From Pseudomonas sp. ANT_J12 (GTDB taxonomy: Bacteria; Pseudomonadota; Gammaproteobacteria; Pseudomonadales; Pseudomonadaceae), in assembly GCF_008370045.1 (NCBI RefSeq), contig NZ_VOBN01000024.1:16471-80470 (forward strand): a DNA stretch of 64,000 nucleotides, written 5' to 3'. This document shows positions 17,987-25,745 of this stretch, piece by piece. The number at the start of each line of letters is the position of its first letter. Positions within the stretch are counted from its first letter, which is position 1. A program made the position numbers and the translations under genes. The notes under the pieces are model-generated. The model did not search any database, was not told the origin of the DNA, and worked only from the letters and a program-made list of their open reading frames with translations.

Positions 17987-18556
17987 ATGCGCTTTCGATT
18001 TCCGCAGTTTGCCGCACTGTCGGCGGTGGTTGCGGTCGGTTTTTCCCCAGGGGCCCAGGCCGTCGAATACAGCCAGGTCAACACCGCGGCCAGCCAGATC
18101 AGCTTCACCTTCGACCAGTTTGGCTCGCGGGTCTACGGCACGTTCGGTCAGTTTGAAGGCACTCTTGATTTCGACACGCAAAACCCCGTCGCCGCCCATG
18201 CCGCCCTGCGTATTGAGCTGAGCAGCATTGATGCCGGCAGCAGTGACGCCAACACCGAGTTGCAAAAGCCTGCGTGGTTTGACACGTCCACCTACCCGCT
18301 GGGGACTTTTGAATCCACCAGCGTCAAAGCCCTGGGCGATAACCGCTATCTGTTTGCCGGTAACCTCACGCTCAAAACCATCACCCGTAAGGTCCAGGTT
18401 CAGGTCGAGTTGAAGCCGGAGAGTGGCATTGGGGTTTTTGTCGGTGAGTTCGCCCTCAATCGTGACGACTTCAAGATCGGCGCCGGGGAGTGGGCAGACG
18501 GTGTGGTCTCCAAAGACATCAACATCCGCTTTCGAATGGTAGCCCCGGAGCGTTAG
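17987..18556 (+). CDS. YceI-family periplasmic lipid-binding protein
   Basis: A 189-residue protein with a Sec signal (MRFRFPQFAALSAVVAVGF, cleavage about residue 25 after AQA). The YceI lipocalin-like barrel follows: INFTFDQFG-like pattern (QISFTFDQFGSRVYGTFGQ), LDFDTQNP, SSIDAGSSDANTELQ, WFDTSTYPLGTFEST and NLTLKTITRKVQ. YceI proteins bind isoprenoid lipids such as polyprenyl chains in the periplasm and often accompany cytochrome b or redox genes. CGGAG precedes the ATG by six bases. It starts 68 bases after the kinase stop and may be co-transcribed. Confidence 0.93.
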   Translation: MRFRFPQFAALSAVVAVGFSPGAQAVEYSQVNTAASQISFTFDQFGSRVYGTFGQFEGTLDFDTQNPVAAHAALRIELSSIDAGSSDANTELQKPAWFDTSTYPLGTFESTSVKALGDNRYLFAGNLTLKTITRKVQVQVELKPESGIGVFVGEFALNRDDFKIGAGEWADGVVSKDINIRFRMVAPER

Positions 18557-18663
18557 CCCCCAGCGCTATATGCCAAGGTGCCACTACACAATCCCGCGCA
18601 ACTGCTAAGCTTCGCCCGTGCAACGCCCACGTTGAACGCAACAATCTGCATGGAGGCAGACTG

Positions 18664-19467
18664 ATGGTGATCAAACGCATTGCCGAAACACGTGTGCACG
18701 CGGTTCCCGAGCCGTTCGGTCGGGATGAAGTGGAGCGGGTGCTGGCGCTGCTGCTGGCCAGCCCGTTGTTTGCCAAATCCCGGCGAATGGGTGGCTTGTT
18801 GCGGTTTCTGGTCGAGCATGACTTGCAGTTGTCGAACACTCCCCTGACTGAACACGCCATTGGCCTCGCGGTGTTTCGCCGTGACCCGGCGGTGTATTCA
18901 ACGGTCGACGATCCGGTGGTGCGGGTGCAGGTCGGCCGCCTGCGGCGCAAGCTCAACAGTTATTACACCACCCTCGGTCAACACGACCTGATGCGCCTGA
19001 GTTTGCCGGCCGGCAGTTATCGCCTGGCGTACGAACGGCTCAGGCCGAAAGTGGCCAGCCACCCTCATCCGGTGCTGCAACTGCAGCCGTTTACCTGCAT
19101 CACCCATGATGGCGACGACTTTACCCGAGGCTTGTGCGAAGAGTTGAGTTGCCGGCTGTTTGAGTCCTTCGAGCATTCCCAGACCCATGCCAACCATGTG
19201 CTGATGAAGGTGCCATGCAGCAGCGTGAAAACGCCGGTGCCGGAGCGGGTGGGGCGTGGCAGTTATTCACTGGAGGGCAGTGTGCGGGTGGAGCCGGCCC
19301 GGGTCCGGGCGTCGGTGCGCCTGATTGATGTGGCTCAGGGGCGGATTCGCTGGTCGGCACAATTTGATCGCAGTCACCCCTACGGCATCGCGACCCAGGA
19401 AGACCTGGCCGAATCGATCTGCCGTTCACTGACGGGCTATTTCGACCGGGGCAGTGACGATGCCTGA
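18664..19467 (+). CDS. Putative regulator: N-terminal winged-helix-like plus TolB/FlgO-like domain
   Basis: A 267-residue protein started at the ATG at 18664, which follows GGAGG by seven bases; a longer frame from 18490 overlaps yceI and is not needed. Residues about 15-120 match the domain found at the front of many adenylate-cyclase-like and TolB-containing regulators: F-K-S-R-x-x-LLRFLVE, TEHAIGLAVFRRDP, DDPVVRVQVGRLRRKLNSYY, LPAGSYRL. The rest (from about 125) resembles the TolB amino-terminal/FlgO fold: FTRGLCEELSCRLF, YSLEGSVRVEPARVRASVRL, RIRWSAQFDR, TQEDLAESICRSLTGY. There is no signal peptide, cyclase domain or TPR. It probably binds DNA, but target and signal are unknown. Confidence 0.7.
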   Translation: MVIKRIAETRVHAVPEPFGRDEVERVLALLLASPLFAKSRRMGGLLRFLVEHDLQLSNTPLTEHAIGLAVFRRDPAVYSTVDDPVVRVQVGRLRRKLNSYYTTLGQHDLMRLSLPAGSYRLAYERLRPKVASHPHPVLQLQPFTCITHDGDDFTRGLCEELSCRLFESFEHSQTHANHVLMKVPCSSVKTPVPERVGRGSYSLEGSVRVEPARVRASVRLIDVAQGRIRWSAQFDRSHPYGIATQEDLAESICRSLTGYFDRGSDDA

Positions 19468-19472
19468 GAGAA

Positions 19473-19494
19473 GGGGCAACCGCGAGGTTGCCCC
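19473..19494. terminator. Hairpin between convergent genes (possible bidirectional terminator)
   Basis: A 9-base perfect stem GGGGCAACC / GGTTGCCCC with a GCGA loop lies five bases after the regulator stop and 11 bases after the end of the convergent gene at 19506. No long T-run follows on either strand, so termination strength is uncertain. Confidence 0.55.
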
Positions 19495-19505
19495 CGATGT
19501 CACCG

Positions 19506-20249
19506 TTACACCACAGTCCAGGAACCACCCGAGTAGAGACGGGTCGCGTTGTTATCGAAGGTGAGGTCGACCTCGATGGCCTGGGAGCGCGAGGTGCTGA
19601 ACATGGTGCTGGTCTGCACATTCTGTTCGAACCAGACAAGAATGGTCTCGACAGGCGTCAGCACAGTCTGGCCGGTGACCACTTGATTAATGGCCACGTA
19701 GATCGGGGTGGCGACCTGCTTGCCGTCGATGCCCGTGGACAACTGGCTGACGCCGGGGTGAATTGCACCGTATTGATTGACCAGCGTGATGGAGGTGTCG
19801 GGCCCACCGGTGGTCGCATTGCCCAGCAAGCCGGACGAGTCAAGAATCGACTGTTGGCCCAGGCCGATGGTGACGAGGTTGGTCGACACATCCACTTGAA
19901 CGTTGGCCTGGAACGAATTGGAGCCGAACAACTGGTATTGCGGCGTCCAACTGAAGGTGTTGTTGCTCAGGTAATTGACGTAGGACTGCCAGACCACGTT
20001 GTAGTCTTCGGTACCGACCTTCTTGGCAAAGCACAGCTTGTAGCCGGACTGCTTGAGCGTGGTCAGGTCACCGGAAGCGATCTGGATCTTGACCGATTTC
20101 TGGGTAGCGGCCAGGGTCGACGTCAGCACTTTGCTGTAGTCGGTGGTTTTCAGGGCCGTTGAACTTGAGGCGCCGAGAATCGATTTGACGGCCGCTTGAA
20201 CGTCGTCGTGCAGTGCTTGTTGAGTGCTTGCAACGTTTGACTTACTCAT
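19506..20249 (-). CDS. Unrecognised 247-residue protein
   Basis: The ATG at 20247-20249 has GGGA seven bases upstream and begins MSKSNVASTQQALHDDVQAA. I do not recognise the family. There is no Sec signal, membrane helix or cofactor motif. The N-terminal 60 residues look helical. The remainder is rich in Thr, Ser, Gln, Val and Tyr with alternating hydrophobic residues, as in a beta-sheet domain: SGYKLCFAKKVGTEDYNVVW, FSWTPQYQLFGSNSF, TNLVTIGLGQQSILDS, VETILVWFEQNVQTSTMFS, SQAIEVDLTFDNN. There is a single Cys. It stands alone between a hairpin and a 631-base gap, so context gives no help. A secreted or structural beta-rich protein is possible but unproven. The reading frame itself is convincing from codon use. 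Confidence 0.75.
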   Translation of the reverse strand: MSKSNVASTQQALHDDVQAAVKSILGASSSTALKTTDYSKVLTSTLAATQKSVKIQIASGDLTTLKQSGYKLCFAKKVGTEDYNVVWQSYVNYLSNNTFSWTPQYQLFGSNSFQANVQVDVSTNLVTIGLGQQSILDSSGLLGNATTGGPDTSITLVNQYGAIHPGVSQLSTGIDGKQVATPIYVAINQVVTGQTVLTPVETILVWFEQNVQTSTMFSTSRSQAIEVDLTFDNNATRLYSGGSWTVV

Positions 20250-20880
20250 GGTGTCCCTCTGTTCTGTCTGGGTTGTGTTTAGGCAATCAATGGGCAGCGG
20301 GCGTCGAATCCGAGCAACCATCAGGCAGCACCCGTGACAGGTCTTCCATGCCTCCACTGGCGGGAGGCGGGCGATGCTGATGATGTGTCACAACCCTGTA
20401 AGCCCATTGACGGCTTCACACTAGGCGCGGCGGGCAGGGGGGCGAAGTGTCTTGACGTTACATTCGTGATGGGGGTTTGCAGGGGATTGTTCGGGCAGGT
20501 AACAGGTTGGGTAACGGGGTTGTATCAAAGCCGCTCGGGTTTTGTGATGGCGCCGGTGATTCGATTCTGGCGTTTGTAGTCAGGCGCCGAGCAGGAACGT
20601 ATTGCCATGAAGCCAAGCTTCGAGAACCCCCCACGCCAGTCGATGCGTCGTGGTCGATGCTGAATCGGCGGCTGCCCGACGATATTCCGTGTGGCGAGGG
20701 GGCTTGCCCCCGTTCGGCTGCGCAGCAGTCGTAAAACCGCTGAATGCGGTATACCTGACACAACTGGATTGCAGGTTTTGGGGCCGCTTCGCAGCCCAAC
20801 GGGGGCAAGCCCCCTCGCCACACAAGCCCCTTCGCCTCACAAGCCGCCTCACCACATAACCCCGCGCCACAGGTGATGGG
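20250..20880. other. 631-base gene-free stretch
   Basis: This gap holds the promoter side of the 247-residue protein gene and, at 20689-20823, a large REP-type inverted repeat. No supported reading frame was seen in the rest (about 20250-20688). Confidence 0.55.
20689..20823. repeat. REP-type inverted repeat (GTGTGGCGAGGG variant)
   Basis: Outer arms GTGTGGCGAGGGGGCTTGCC and its reverse complement enclose about 90 bases that include a second, shorter dyad (GGCTGCG/CGCAGCC). The same outer arm family recurs at 60901-61033. Confidence 0.85.
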
Positions 20881-21972
20881 TCAGAGCGGTAATTGATTTC
20901 CAACCTTGGCCACATCCAGCAACCGATGCATCCGAACCGCATCCTCAAACGTCGCCGCCGCGTGAGTGCCATCCGCCAGGTCCTGGGCAAACACGTGATA
21001 CAACTCCGCCAGTTCCAACACCGCCGACGGCAATCCGGATTCGGGCAGGCGCTGATAACTGTCCGGCACCGGCAGGCTTTGCAACGGCTGGTCATCGCCG
21101 TGGGCACCCTCGATCACGTAGTCATCGCCCACGCCACCGAAGGCGCAGTGGTTGGTGATTTTCAGGTCGCCCTGATCGCCGGTGATGTCGATCTGCACGC
21201 CGGAACCGTTGCGTTTGCCGCCCTCGATATGGATCGACACCACCGCGCCGTTTTCCAGCAGGCCACTGAGCACCAGTTGATCCGGCGCGGTGCTGTCCAG
21301 CACTTCGCCGGTTTCGACGATGGTGACTTTCGGGAACTGGCTGACGGTCAGCCCCGACACTTTCAGCGGCCAACCGGTGGCGGTGAACAGCATGTCGAGG
21401 AAGTGCCCGGCGTAGATCGAGACGACGCTCGAAAAGTTTTCCTCAGGCGCCGTCCAGCGCAGCGAGTTGGCACGCAGCGCCTGGAAATAATGCGTACTTA
21501 CGTGCAGGCGCACCGAGCGCAACTGGCCGACATAGCCCTGCTGTAACAGGTCTTGCAGATAACGGTTGTGCGGCGCGTGGCGGCGTTGCAGGCCGACGAT
21601 GTGACGCACGCCGGCATCCTTGGCCAGATGTACCAATTGTTCGGACGCCGCAGTGGTGGTGGTCAGCGGCCATTCGCAGTAGACGTCTTTGCCGGCGGCG
21701 ATGGCGGCGCGCACGGTTTGCTCGTGTTGCGGTGCGGTGTTGAGCACCACCACCAGGTCCACTTCGGGGTTATTCACCAAGGCGTCGAGGGAGTCGGCGA
21801 CCTGTGGAATGCCGTATTCGCTGGCCGCCGTTTCGGCGCGTTCGCGGTGTTCGCTGTACACCGCTTGCACCCGGTATTGCGGCAGCAGCGCCAATACACG
21901 CAGGTGACCGTGGCGGGCCCACGTGCCAACGCCGACGATGCCGACGCGAATGGGAGAACGTGAAGTAGTCAT
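20881..21972 (-). CDS. Gfo/Idh/MocA-family NAD(P)-dependent oxidoreductase
   Basis: A 363-residue enzyme. The N-terminal Rossmann fold shows VGIVGVGTWARHGHLR, then VYSEHRERAETAASEYGI. The family EKP-type motif region reads KDVYCEWPLTTT, so the catalytic Lys position is Pro-Leu rather than Lys-Pro, an atypical variant. The C-terminal beta-sheet domain includes YAGHFLDMLF, in the place where the family carries its catalytic His. Substrates are usually sugars or related polyols; the specific one is not apparent. The ATG at 21970-21972 follows GAGG. A long upstream extension to 22473 is antisense to the MFS gene and is rejected. It is divergent from the MFS pump, and its upstream block at 22031-22080 aligns with one upstream of the Old Yellow Enzyme gene. 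Confidence 0.9.
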   Translation of the reverse strand: MTTSRSPIRVGIVGVGTWARHGHLRVLALLPQYRVQAVYSEHRERAETAASEYGIPQVADSLDALVNNPEVDLVVVLNTAPQHEQTVRAAIAAGKDVYCEWPLTTTTAASEQLVHLAKDAGVRHIVGLQRRHAPHNRYLQDLLQQGYVGQLRSVRLHVSTHYFQALRANSLRWTAPEENFSSVVSIYAGHFLDMLFTATGWPLKVSGLTVSQFPKVTIVETGEVLDSTAPDQLVLSGLLENGAVVSIHIEGGKRNGSGVQIDITGDQGDLKITNHCAFGGVGDDYVIEGAHGDDQPLQSLPVPDSYQRLPESGLPSAVLELAELYHVFAQDLADGTHAAATFEDAVRMHRLLDVAKVGNQLPL

Positions 21973-22030
21973 GGGTGTGGCCTCGTAAAGTGGATGGCTG
22001 AGGAGGCCCAGTCTAGGGAGCGGGAACGCT

Positions 22031-22080
22031 GGGAAAAACAGGGCGCAGGCACGAACTCTTTGGACAGGAACGGCGCTAAT
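22031..22080 (-). promoter_or_regulatory. Regulatory block shared with the OYE gene upstream region (copy A)
   Basis: Fifty bases that align without gaps to 25661-25710 at 31 of 50 positions. Blocks at identical offsets are GGGAAAAAC (offset 0), CTCT (25), TGGAC (30) and TAAT (46). It lies about 60 bases upstream of the Gfo/Idh start and about 120 bases upstream of the divergent MFS start. A LysR-type activator site is the simplest reading, with the regulator at 23423-24313 as candidate. Confidence 0.55.
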
Positions 22081-22200
22081 CCGTGGCCCGGAGCGTCGGA
22101 TTGCGGAGTCATCGATCCACAGTGATCGGAGCGCTGCACCGTTTTTCCGCGCCGGGCCGCTCCCTACCATGGCTCCACTTATAACTGTGGAGCTTTCCCC

Positions 22201-23421
22201 ATGAACGACATACACGTGATACCGGCCACCCCGGCGCTTGCGCTTGAGCCGCCATCCTCCGCCCGCGACTGGCTGTCGGTGTTCTCGGTCGCCCTCGGCG
22301 CCTTCGCGTTTGTCACCACCGAATACCTGCCGGTGGGCATCCTGCCGCAGATTGCCAACAGCCTGGACATTACCGATGGTGTCGCGGGGTTGATGGTGAC
22401 CGTGCCGGGCATCGTCGCGGCCGTCTCGGCACCGGCGATCATGCTGGGCGCCGGGAAGATGAATCGACGGCATCTGCTGCTGTTATTGACGCTGTTACTG
22501 GTGGCTTCCAACGTGGTATCGGCGCTGGCGCCTTCGCTGACGATCATGCTGCTCGGCCGAGGTCTGTTGGGTGTCGCACTGGGCGGTTTCTGGGCCGTGG
22601 CGATTGCGGCGGCCGGGCGCTTGGTCAGCGAAGCAAAAGCCGCAAAAGCAACGGCGCTGATCTTCGGCGGCATCACCCTGGCGACGGTGCTCGGGGTGCC
22701 GTTCGGGACCTTTGTCAGCACGTTGTTTTCCTGGCGGATATCGTTTGCGGCGACAGCGGGGTTGGCGTTGCTGACGTTGCTCGCGCAGTGGCTGACCTTG
22801 CCGTCGTTGCCGTCCCGCGAAGGCTTGCAGGTGCGCGCATTGTTGGGTTTCCTGCGCCGCAGCAACGCCCGACGCAGCATGTTGCTGTTGGGCACGGTCG
22901 TGGCGGCACACTTCACGGCCTACACCTACATCGCGCCATTCCTTGGGCAAAACGCCGGCTATACACCGAGTGCAATCACCGGGATCCTGCTCGGCTTCGG
23001 CCTGGTCGGCATGCTCGCCAACTTCGCGATGGCTGGGAGCATCGTCAAGCATCTGCGCCTGTCCCTGGGGGCGGTGGTGGTGTTGATGGTGATCGCGCAA
23101 CTGGCCTTGCCCGCGCTGCATGGCTGGGGCGTGGCATTGGCGGTTCTGGTCTGGGGCATTGCTTATGGCGCGATTCCATTAGGCGTCAGCACCTGGATGC
23201 AACTGACCTCGCCACAATTGCCCGAAGCCAGTTCCGCCATGTTGGTGACCACCTTCCAGGTGGCAATCGCCTCGGGTTCGCTGTTTGGCGGCTTGATGGT
23301 CGATCACTTCGGCGTGCCGTCGGCGCTGTGGCTCGGTGCGGTGATCGGTGTACTCGGGTTGGCGGTGATGCTCAGTTTCGGCATCAGCAAGGCCCCGATT
23401 GCCGAGGCCCTGCAACGCTAG
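22201..23421 (+). CDS. MFS efflux transporter (DHA1-type)
   Basis: A 406-residue, 12-helix permease. Typical DHA1 features: start of helix 1 with FVTTEYLPVGILPQIA (the sugar-efflux/AraJ-like TEYLPVG signature), helix 4 region MLLGRGLLGVALGGFWAVA, and helix 5 motif-C-like ATVLGVPFGTFVS. The loop 2-3 motif is degenerate (GAGKMNRRHL). ATG at 22201 is preceded by GTGGAGC. It is divergent from the Gfo/Idh gene and convergent with the LysR gene whose stop is two bases away. By context it belongs to a LysR-controlled detoxification set with the oxidoreductases; substrate unknown. Confidence 0.92.
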   Translation: MNDIHVIPATPALALEPPSSARDWLSVFSVALGAFAFVTTEYLPVGILPQIANSLDITDGVAGLMVTVPGIVAAVSAPAIMLGAGKMNRRHLLLLLTLLLVASNVVSALAPSLTIMLLGRGLLGVALGGFWAVAIAAAGRLVSEAKAAKATALIFGGITLATVLGVPFGTFVSTLFSWRISFAATAGLALLTLLAQWLTLPSLPSREGLQVRALLGFLRRSNARRSMLLLGTVVAAHFTAYTYIAPFLGQNAGYTPSAITGILLGFGLVGMLANFAMAGSIVKHLRLSLGAVVVLMVIAQLALPALHGWGVALAVLVWGIAYGAIPLGVSTWMQLTSPQLPEASSAMLVTTFQVAIASGSLFGGLMVDHFGVPSALWLGAVIGVLGLAVMLSFGISKAPIAEALQR

Positions 23422-23422
23422 T

Positions 23423-24313
23423 TCAAACCTTGAGAATGTTGTCCTTGAAGAAATCGATCAACACCCGCAGCCTCGGTGCGGTCTGCTTTGATGCAGGCCA
23501 GAGCATCCACAGGTTGCCGGTGTGGTCGGTGTAGTCCGCCAGCACCACCTTCAGCCTGCCATTGGCCAACGGCTGACGGATTGAAAAGTCCGGCAGGCAG
23601 GCAATCCCCACCCCATCCAGCGCCAGATACGTCAGTGGATCCATCGTGGTGCAGGCCATGGCCTTCGCCAGATTCGGTTCGATGTGCGTATCGCCGACGC
23701 GCAGCGGCCAGCGCTCGATCATCCCCGTCGCCGGAAACTTGTGCAGCAACGCCACGTGGTTGATCAGCTCGTCCGGGTGCGTCGGTTCGCCGTGGCGTTC
23801 CAGGTACTCGGGCGAGGCCACCAACTGCAATTGATAGCCCCCCAACTTGCGCGCCATCAGCCGCGAATCCTGCGGCGCGCCGGTGCGGATCACTGCGTCG
23901 AAACCTTCCTCGATCACGTCCACCATGCGGTCGGACATGTCCACGTCCAGCTCGATGTCCGGGTAGGCGCGCATGAACCCGGCGAGCACCGGCATGATCA
24001 ACACGTTCTGAATCGGCACGCTGATGCGCACCTTGCCCTTGGGCGTGGTGGACAACTCCAGCAGCTCCATTTGCGCGGCTTCCACTTCGCTGAGGATGCG
24101 CTTGCAACGGTCCAGGAACAGCTCGCCTTCGGTGGTCAGGGTGACGCTGCGGGTGCTGCGATGGAACAGCCGCACCCCCAGGCGTTCTTCCATGCGCGCC
24201 ACGCTTTTGCCGACGGCTGAGGAGGAGATTTCCAGCAGGCGCCCGGCTTCGGTAAAACTGCGGGTTTCGGCCACCTGAATGAAGGCCGTGATACCGCTGA
24301 GGCTGTCCATCAT
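23423..24313 (-). CDS. LysR-family transcriptional regulator
   Basis: A 296-residue LTTR (295 if the second of two adjacent Met codons is used). The HTH is at about residues 1-60: MDSLSGITAFIQVAETRSFT, EISSSAVGKSVARMEERLGV, then LFHRSTRSVTLT. The effector domain starts at about 90 (GKVRISVPIQNVLIMPVLAG) and is of the PA2206/DhcR-like group that often controls nearby MFS pumps and oxidoreductases. It is convergent with the MFS gene and lies downstream of the OYE gene on the same strand, separated by a REP pair. The shared blocks upstream of the neighbouring oxidoreductase genes are its candidate targets. Confidence 0.92.
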   Translation of the reverse strand: MMDSLSGITAFIQVAETRSFTEAGRLLEISSSAVGKSVARMEERLGVRLFHRSTRSVTLTTEGELFLDRCKRILSEVEAAQMELLELSTTPKGKVRISVPIQNVLIMPVLAGFMRAYPDIELDVDMSDRMVDVIEEGFDAVIRTGAPQDSRLMARKLGGYQLQLVASPEYLERHGEPTHPDELINHVALLHKFPATGMIERWPLRVGDTHIEPNLAKAMACTTMDPLTYLALDGVGIACLPDFSIRQPLANGRLKVVLADYTDHTGNLWMLWPASKQTAPRLRVLIDFFKDNILKV

Positions 24314-24396
24314 GGGAGGTGTGCTCGATGCAGGAGGGTTGACGCAGAGTAGAGGCGGGCGGGGGATTTGCAAAGGGTGATCGGGTAAATCGAGGT

Positions 24397-24475
24397 GACG
24401 CCTTCGCGGGCAAGCCTCGCTCCTACAATGGATCGCGTGATCTCTGTAGGAGCGAGGCTTGCCCGCGAAGGCGTC
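24397..24475. repeat. REP pair (GCGGGCAAG variant)
   Basis: Inverted REP doublet with arms GACGCCTTCGCGGGCAAGCC and its complement, which continue into CTCCTACA/TGTAGGAG around a short centre. It lies between the LysR start and the OYE stop. Confidence 0.9.
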
Positions 24476-24504
24476 CGAACATTCAACGCATGGGCCGGGA
24501 CCTG

Positions 24505-25611
24505 TCAGGCACTGTGCTGATAAAACGGATAATCCGTAAACCCGACCTCATTACCCCCATAAAACGTATCCCGGTCATAAGCATTCAACGGTCGACCCTG
24601 GCGAATCCGCTCCGGCAAATCCGGGTTGGCAATAAAGTCGCGCCCAAACGCCACCAGGTCCGCATCGCCCGCGCGCAAAATCTGCTCGGCCGACTCGGCG
24701 GTGAAACCACCCGCCGCGATGATCAAACCGTCGTAATGCCGACGAATCAACTGTGCGGCCACGGGATTCTGGTCCTTGCTCTCATCGATCGAGTTGCCCA
24801 ACACGCGCGGTTCGATCAAGTGCAGGTACGCCAGTTTCAACGGTGCCAATTGCTCCGCGACGTAGACAAACAACGCTTCGGGATCGCTGTCCTTCATGTC
24901 CCCGAACGTACCGCTTGGGCCCAGGCGCACCGCAACGCGCTCGCTGCCCCAGACCGAAATCACCGCGTTGGTGATGTCCAACAAAAACCGCGCACGCTTG
25001 GCGATGCTGCCGCCATAGGCGTCGGTGCGGCGGTTGCTGCCGTCCTGCAAGAACTGATCGATCAGGTAACCGTTGGCGCCATGGATTTCCACACCGTCAA
25101 AACCCGCAGCCAGGCCACGTTCGGCGGCGCTGCGGAAATCGTCCACCAGCGCTTCCACTTCCGCTTCGCTCAGCGCCCGGTGCGGAGTGCTCGGCACCCA
25201 GCCGCTGGCGGTGTAGGCCACGCCGTCGTACTCGACCGCCGATGGGGCCACCGGTTGTGCGCCATTGGGTTGCATGTCGCTGTGGGACTGGCGACCGGCA
25301 TGGAACAGTTGCAGGAAAATCTTCCCGCCCTTGGCATGCACCGCTTCGGTGATGGCTTTCCAGCCAGGGATTTGCGCGTCGTTGTACAGGCCGGGCGAGC
25401 CGAGGTAGCCGTTGCCGGTAGTGGACACGACCGTCGCTTCGGAAATGATCAAGCCGCCGTCGGTGGCCCGTTGCGAGTAGTACTCGGCCATCAACGCGCC
25501 GGGCAGGTCGCCGGGTTCGGAACGCATGCGGGTCAGGGGGGCCATGACCACGCGGTGGGCGAGGGTGTGCGGGCCGATGTTGATCGTGGAAAGCAGGGTG
25601 GGGTGATTCAT
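24505..25611 (-). CDS. Old Yellow Enzyme-family alkene reductase (NemA-like)
   Basis: A 368-residue FMN enzyme, normal length for bacterial OYEs. Motifs: HRVVMAPLTRMRSEPGDLPG (FMN site), GGLIISEATVVS, KIFLQLFHAGRQSH, VEIHGANGYLIDQFL with the substrate-binding His-x-x-Asn pair, RTDAYGGS, VRLGPSG and FGRDFIANPDLP. It reduces activated C=C bonds and often nitro compounds with NADPH. The ATG at 25609-25611 follows a strong GGAGGT by four bases; the longer frame to 25743 is not needed. Upstream, 25661-25710 matches the block upstream of the Gfo/Idh gene. OYE, MFS pump and LysR together suggest a response to electrophiles or N-ethylmaleimide-like stress. Confidence 0.94.
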   Translation of the reverse strand: MNHPTLLSTINIGPHTLAHRVVMAPLTRMRSEPGDLPGALMAEYYSQRATDGGLIISEATVVSTTGNGYLGSPGLYNDAQIPGWKAITEAVHAKGGKIFLQLFHAGRQSHSDMQPNGAQPVAPSAVEYDGVAYTASGWVPSTPHRALSEAEVEALVDDFRSAAERGLAAGFDGVEIHGANGYLIDQFLQDGSNRRTDAYGGSIAKRARFLLDITNAVISVWGSERVAVRLGPSGTFGDMKDSDPEALFVYVAEQLAPLKLAYLHLIEPRVLGNSIDESKDQNPVAAQLIRRHYDGLIIAAGGFTAESAEQILRAGDADLVAFGRDFIANPDLPERIRQGRPLNAYDRDTFYGGNEVGFTDYPFYQHSA

Positions 25612-25660
25612 GGTGACCTCCAATGAGTGAATGGAGGCCACCTTAAGCTGATTGCCTGAT

Positions 25661-25710
25661 GGGAAAAACGGGCCGGCGATCCGCTCTCTCTGGACCGATT
25701 GTTCCGTAAT
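25661..25710 (-). promoter_or_regulatory. Regulatory block shared with the Gfo/Idh upstream region (copy B)
   Basis: Second copy of the 50-base block described at 22031-22080, about 50 bases upstream of the OYE ATG and in the same orientation relative to its gene. GGGAAAAAC, CTCT, TGGAC and TAAT fall at identical offsets. Confidence 0.55.
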
Positions 25711-25745
25711 CGATTGGCGCCCGGTCTTGAGCCAGGCCCCCATCG

